Shown here: positions 60,181-64,000 of the stretch, piece after piece
Numbering within the stretch: position 1 is the first letter of the stretch
How the letters are laid out: every line of letters starts with the position of its first letter
Assembly: GCF_029168945.1 (NCBI RefSeq)
Contig: NC_083602.1
Location: forward strand, 72,498,600 to 72,562,599
DNA from: Cannabis sativa
Lineage: Eukaryota; Streptophyta; Magnoliopsida; Rosales; Cannabaceae
Direction of reading: 5' to 3'
DNA: 64,000 nucleotides
Notes under the pieces: generated by a model
The model's database searches: none
Seen by the model: the letters and a program-made list of their open reading frames with translations, nothing else
What the model was told of the DNA's origin: nothing
Program-made: the position numbers and the translations under genes

Positions 60181-61192
60181 CTCATTAACCTATAAACAGG
60201 CAATGGCAAGTCCGCAACGGAAACGATGGTCAGCCGACATGAATTCAGAAATGGATTCCATGAAAAAGAACAAAGTCTGGGAATATGTAGATGCACCCGA
60301 TGACTATAGTCCAATCGGATGTAAGTGGGTTTACAAGAAGAAAAGAGGCGCTGGAGGTGAAGTCGAAACTTTTAAAGCTAGACTTGTAGCCAAGGGTTAT
60401 ACCCAAAGAGAAGGTGTGGACTATGAGGAAACTTTTAGTCCAATTGCCATGCTCAAATCCATCCGAATTCTTCTCTCCATAGCTGCCGCTTTCGATTATG
60501 AAATCTGGCAAATGGATGTCAAGACTGCCTTCCTTAATGGGGTACTTGAAGAAACCATCTATATAGAGCAACCAGAAGGCTATGTTCTTCCAGGGCAGGA
60601 AAATAAAGTTTGCAAATTAAATAAGTCTATCTATGGACTTAAGCAAGCTTCTCGTTCATGGAACAAAAGGTTTGATGAAATCATCAAGACCTACGGCTTT
60701 CTTCAGAATGAAGATGAACCTTGTGTTTACCAACTCAAGGAAGACCAAGTAGTAGTATTCCTGGTCCTTTATGTTGACAACATTTTGATTATTGGAAACA
60801 ATATCAAGAAAATGACTAACATCAAGGAATGGCTTGACACTCAATTCGATATGAAAGATTTGGGTGAGGCAGCCTATGTTCTTGGTATTCAGATTATCAA
60901 AAACCGGAAGAACAGATCTCTTGCTCTCTCTCAAACAACCTATATTGACAAAGTTTTAGAGAGATTCTCCATGAACAACAACAATGGGGCGAACATGCCT
61001 TCTAGATATGGTATTCGTCTATCTAAGGAACAATCTCCTACTGATCCTCAAGAGATAGAGGACATGGCGAAAATTCCTTATGCTTCTACAGTTGGAAGTC
61101 TAATGTATGCAATGTTATGCACTAGACCTGACATCTGCTATGCAGTTGGAATCGTGAGCAGTATCAGTCAAATCCAGGACAGGAACATTGGA
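60181..61192 (+). pseudogene. Reverse transcriptase of the younger Angela-like element
   Basis: Conserved blocks are present in order: WSADMNSEMDSMKKNKVWEY, CKWVYKKKRGAGGEVETFKA, MDVKTAFLNGVLEETIYIEQ, KLNKSIYGLKQASRSW, and LYVDNILIIGNN near 60767, where asparagine replaces the second catalytic aspartate of YVDD. FDMKDLGEAAYVLGIQI and PYASTVGSLMYAMLCTRPDI follow. The frame is open until 61213, but a one-base loss near 61160 moves the true continuation into another frame. With YVDN the polymerase is expected to be inactive. Confidence 0.9.
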
Positions 61193-61746
61193 ATGCAGTT
61201 AAGTATATTCTGAAATACTTAAAGAGTACAAGGAATCTTGTATTACTCTATAAGGGTGGTGCTTTAAATCCCATAGGCTATACTGATTCAGATTTCCAGG
61301 CATGTCTTGAAGACAGGAAATCTACATCTGGGATGGTGTTTACTCTTGGGGGTGGAGCAGTGGTTTGGAGAAGTGCTAAGCAAACTGCGATATCGGACTC
61401 TACGATGGAAGTAGAATACATAGCTGCAGCAGAAGCTGCTAAAGAGCTTGTCTGGCTAAGAAAGTTCTTCACCAGTATCGGTGTCGTGCTTGGAATGGAA
61501 AAGCCTCTGGTCCTACTTTGTGATAATAATGGAGCAATAGCCAATAGTAAGGAACCTCGAAGCCACAAGAGAAGCAAACACATAGAAAGGAAGTATCACA
61601 TCATCAGAGAATATGTGGCTAGAGGGGATGTACTGGTTAAGAAAGTGGACATAGAAGACAAATTAGCTAATCCATTCACCAAAGTCTTGGCAGTAACTAC
61701 ATTTGAAAAGCACCGTCAGAATTTAGGATTAATTGATATGTACTAA
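61193..61746 (+). pseudogene. RNase H of the younger Angela-like element
   Basis: The frame continues from AVKYILKYLKSTRN through YTDSDFQACLEDRKSTSGMVF, the RNase H motifs SAKQTAISDSTMEVEYIAAA, CDNNGAIANSKEPRSHKRSK and HIERKYHIIREYVARGDV, ending NLGLIDMY at 61746. It is 30 bp from the 3' LTR, with the purine tract between. The domain itself is intact; only its link to reverse transcriptase is broken. Confidence 0.88.
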
Positions 61747-61775
61747 TTAGTTTTATATTAGTAGAAGTGGGAGTT

Positions 61776-63690
61776 TGTTGGGTTTTATGCCCTAAATAAA
61801 ACTCCAATTCAATGTAATCCATTTTATTCAACATCAATAAAGAAACAGAAGTATTTTTCATTCATTTGTGTATGTTTTGATTCATCTTATCAATTGCTTG
61901 TCTATTTGATTTATAAATTCATCTGAAACCCATTTCACATACTTGATCCTGTTTATTGTGTTGTCAACGCATTGGAAAGTAAACATGACTATGTGAATAA
62001 AGATTCCTAGATTTATCAGAACACGGGGTTTTACTGATATGATAATCTACAACAGAGTTTACTTGCATTTGGAGAAATGCTATGTTCTTTCCAGAGCATT
62101 GGTTAAAGTAAAGCTCAGGTTGGGTGCATGGAGTATGCATCAGAAGGGACCGATATTGAACTTTGACATAGATTTAATTAAACTTACCGTAATATCTATT
62201 CAAGCCAATATCGCCTAGTTGATCCTAGATCAAATGATCTTAATCCTTATATGATTAGGTTCAATCTCAAGAGTGTTATTCGTGTTCTTTGATTTGTTAG
62301 TTAAGCCTACTTTTGGGTCAGGGTGATGCGTACATTTTGGGAACACGGTAGTGCAATTGAGTGGGAGCGCTAACATAAATATGGAATCTATAGCTTCTAT
62401 CTGGCGAATAGAAAGTAAAGGATGATTTCCTTCGAGCTTGACCAAACGAAAATAAATGGTGGAGTACTCATTTCACATAAGCTGAAATATCATTTATACG
62501 GGGTTAAGTGTTTTAAGGATAAAATACATTGTAGGGTGTAACGGTAATCTAATTCCTTTACAGTGTAGATCATTCATATAGAGGATCATTGATCAAATTA
62601 GGATTATAACAATGGATAACTAATGACGTGTCTATATGGTGGAACATATAGAGCGTTCTATATACTGAGAGTGCAATTCTAAGTTCTATGCGTGGATTCA
62701 ACGAAGAATTAATAAGTCAGTGAATTTAGGTTATAAATTCTTGATCTGCTTATTGGAAGCTCGGTTATATAGACCCATGGTCCCCCCACTAGTTGAGACA
62801 ATATTACTTGTAAGACTCATTTAATTGGTTTTGATTAATCAATTATAATTCTCAAATTAGACTATGTCTATTTGTGAATTTTTCACTAAGTAAGGGCGAA
62901 ATTGTAAAGAAAGAGTTTTTAGGGCATATTTGTTAATTAAGATACTTTGTATGGTTCAATTAATAAATATGATAAATGACAGCATTATTTAATAATTATT
63001 TATAGTTATTTATAGTTAGAATTGGCATTTAAATGGTTGAATTTGAAAATTGGCATTTTTGAGAAAGTAAGATGCAGAATTGATAAAACTACAAAATTTG
63101 CAAAAGTGAGGCCCAAATCCATAAAGCCATGGCCGACCACTTTTATAGGAAATATCATCTGATATTTTCATTATTTTAATGCCAAATAATTCAAGCCTAA
63201 CCCTATGTGGTATGCTATAAATAGATAGTGAAGGCTTCAAAAAAAAAAAAAAAAGACTTTCACATCTTGTTTCCTTCAGAGAAAATCCTGAGCCTTCTCT
63301 CTCTAAACCTAGCCGCCACCTTCACCCTCTTCTTCTTCCTTGAATAATTTCGAACCTCTTAGTGATAGAGTAGTGCCCACACACAGCAAGTGATACCTCA
63401 ATCATAGTGAGGAAGATCGTGAAGAAAGACATTCAACAAGAAGGAGATTCAACACTAAGGAAAGGAGAGAAAGAGATCCAGGTTCAGATCTTGATAATAC
63501 TCTACGAAAGAAAGGATACAAGGGTTAGAGATCTGAACGGAAGGAGACATATTATTCCGCTGCACCCAATGTAAGGTTTCTCATACTTTATATGTGTTTA
63601 ATTTCATAATCATTTTAGAAGTTCATATTTAGGGTGTCAATCAACATACTTGTGAGTAGATCTAAGATCCTGGTAAAATAATATCCAACA
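61776..63690 (+). repeat. 3' LTR of the younger Angela-like element (copy 9)
   Basis: It is 1915 bp from TGTTGGGTTTTATGCCC to AATATCCAACA. A long A run at 63238-63254 is absent from the 5' copy. AATAT follows directly. Confidence 0.95.
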
Positions 63691-64000
63691 AATATGCCTA
63701 TATCCACTGAAAGTAGTTCATCTTATTCGCAGATGGATGTACATTCAGGGGTGGATATGAGTTTTTCGTTGTATTCTTAAAACGATCACTCTAGATTTTA
63801 CCTTTTGCAAAAGAAATTTGAAATGTTTTAAAAATTTCACGATTTCAAGCACTGGTGAAGCACCATTAGGGTAAGTGGTTAAAGATCTTGTGAACTGATA
63901 GGGGTGGAGAAATAGTTAGTAGATATGCAGTTCAAAGATCATTAAATTGATTTTTGAATTATATCCAAACTTACCTCCCCAGAAATTTCGTTTTGCATAT
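63691..64000 (+). pseudogene. Integrase core remnant of the old Angela-like element
   Basis: Sequence after the AATAT duplication reads GGGGTGGATATGAGTTTTTC (matching GGYEYFVTF), GATCACTCTAGA (D-x-SR) and ACTGATAGGGGTGGAGAA (T-D-R-G-G-E, keeping the catalytic aspartate), then ATGCAGTTCAAAGATCATT (M-Q-F-K-D-H). Stops and frameshifts show decay. It continues the element interrupted at 50143 and runs off the window. Confidence 0.75.

Larger units (their letters stand above)
50144..63690 (+). mobile_element. Complete younger Angela-like Copia element (13.5 kb), gag-deficient
   Basis: Two LTRs of 1904 and 1915 bp and flanking AATAT duplications (50139-50143 and 63691-63695) define it exactly. Order inside: primer site, long leader (interrupted by a truncated minus-strand relative at 54478-57859), a short gag remnant, protease, integrase, reverse transcriptase, RNase H, and a purine tract GTGGGAGTTTG before the 3' LTR. 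The LTRs differ at a few tens of sites by eye, so insertion is recent relative to other elements here. Gag loss, three frameshifts and altered catalytic residues make it non-autonomous. LTR start TGTTGGGTTTTATGCCC and the tRNA-Met primer site suggest the Angela/Tork lineage. Confidence 0.93.
37639..64000 (+). mobile_element. Old Angela-like Copia element with multiple nested insertions; right end beyond window
   Basis: 5' LTR (37639-42595), primer site (42598), long leader (to about 46620), protease remnant (46621-47002), GAG-pre-integrase remnant (50079-50143) and integrase core remnant (63691 onward) lie in correct Copia order and strand. Three insertions explain the gaps: a Tekay-like solo LTR in the 5' LTR, a MULE-like element at 47003-50069, and a complete younger relative at 50144-63690. 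Removing the last two joins the reading frame pieces NLWHL and then integrase motifs. Gag is missing. The 3' half is not in the window. Confidence 0.8.

Noticed and set aside
60245..60934. Minus-strand frames opposite reverse transcriptase
   Set aside because: Shadows of the pol frame; no independent features.
1..64000. CRISPR arrays, bacterial operons, rRNA or tRNA genes
   Set aside because: No spaced identical repeats, no cloverleaf-like sequence and no rRNA blocks were recognised; gene structure is plant nuclear.

Overview
The window is nuclear DNA from a flowering plant, probably a dicot; the species cannot be named from sequence alone. The evidence is intron-rich genes with GT-AG junctions, plant-type protein families, very AT-rich intergenic DNA, and nested LTR retrotransposons of the plant Copia (Ale-like and Angela/Tork-like) and Gypsy (Athila-like and Tekay/chromovirus-like) groups. 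Only two host genes are supported, both on the minus strand in the first 12 kb.

Region 1 to 5460 holds a minus-strand gene for a protein with four tandem Myb/SANT-like modules. Eleven coding exons join with consistent phases, and the gene runs off the left edge. Its upstream side (5551 to 9600) contains a MULE-like inverted-repeat element, a long foldback element and a roughly 1.2 kb array of tandem palindromes. Region 9637 to 11632 is a complete six-exon gene for the 167-residue signal peptidase complex subunit 3 (SPC22/23 type).

Region 12221 to 26513 is an Ale-like Copia element with a GATGG target duplication. Its reverse transcriptase is interrupted by a Gypsy LTR and a gag-protease-only Athila element, and the Athila 5' LTR itself carries a 1.84 kb solo LTR. 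Region 26519 to 32256 is the decayed 3' half of an Angela-like element, holding another solo LTR. Region 32257 to 35924 contains a small Copia remnant and a MULE-like element inside an older repeat.

From 35925 to the right edge, Angela-like LTRs dominate. A truncated LTR abuts an old Angela-like element (5' LTR at 37639). That old element is interrupted by a 3.07 kb Tekay-like solo LTR, by a 3.07 kb MULE-like element with a 9-bp duplication, and in its integrase by a complete 13.5 kb younger Angela-like element (50144 to 63690, target duplication AATAT). The younger element's leader carries a truncated minus-strand relative. The old integrase resumes at 63691.

The point most worth following is in the Angela-like leaders. 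The old and young copies both carry a GC-rich island with a 25-nt perfect hairpin whose stem sequence differs by paired changes, and a strongly conserved block further downstream. Both copies lack most of gag, and the young copy has lost several pol catalytic residues while its two LTRs are still nearly identical. Together this suggests a subfamily moved in trans through conserved RNA signals.
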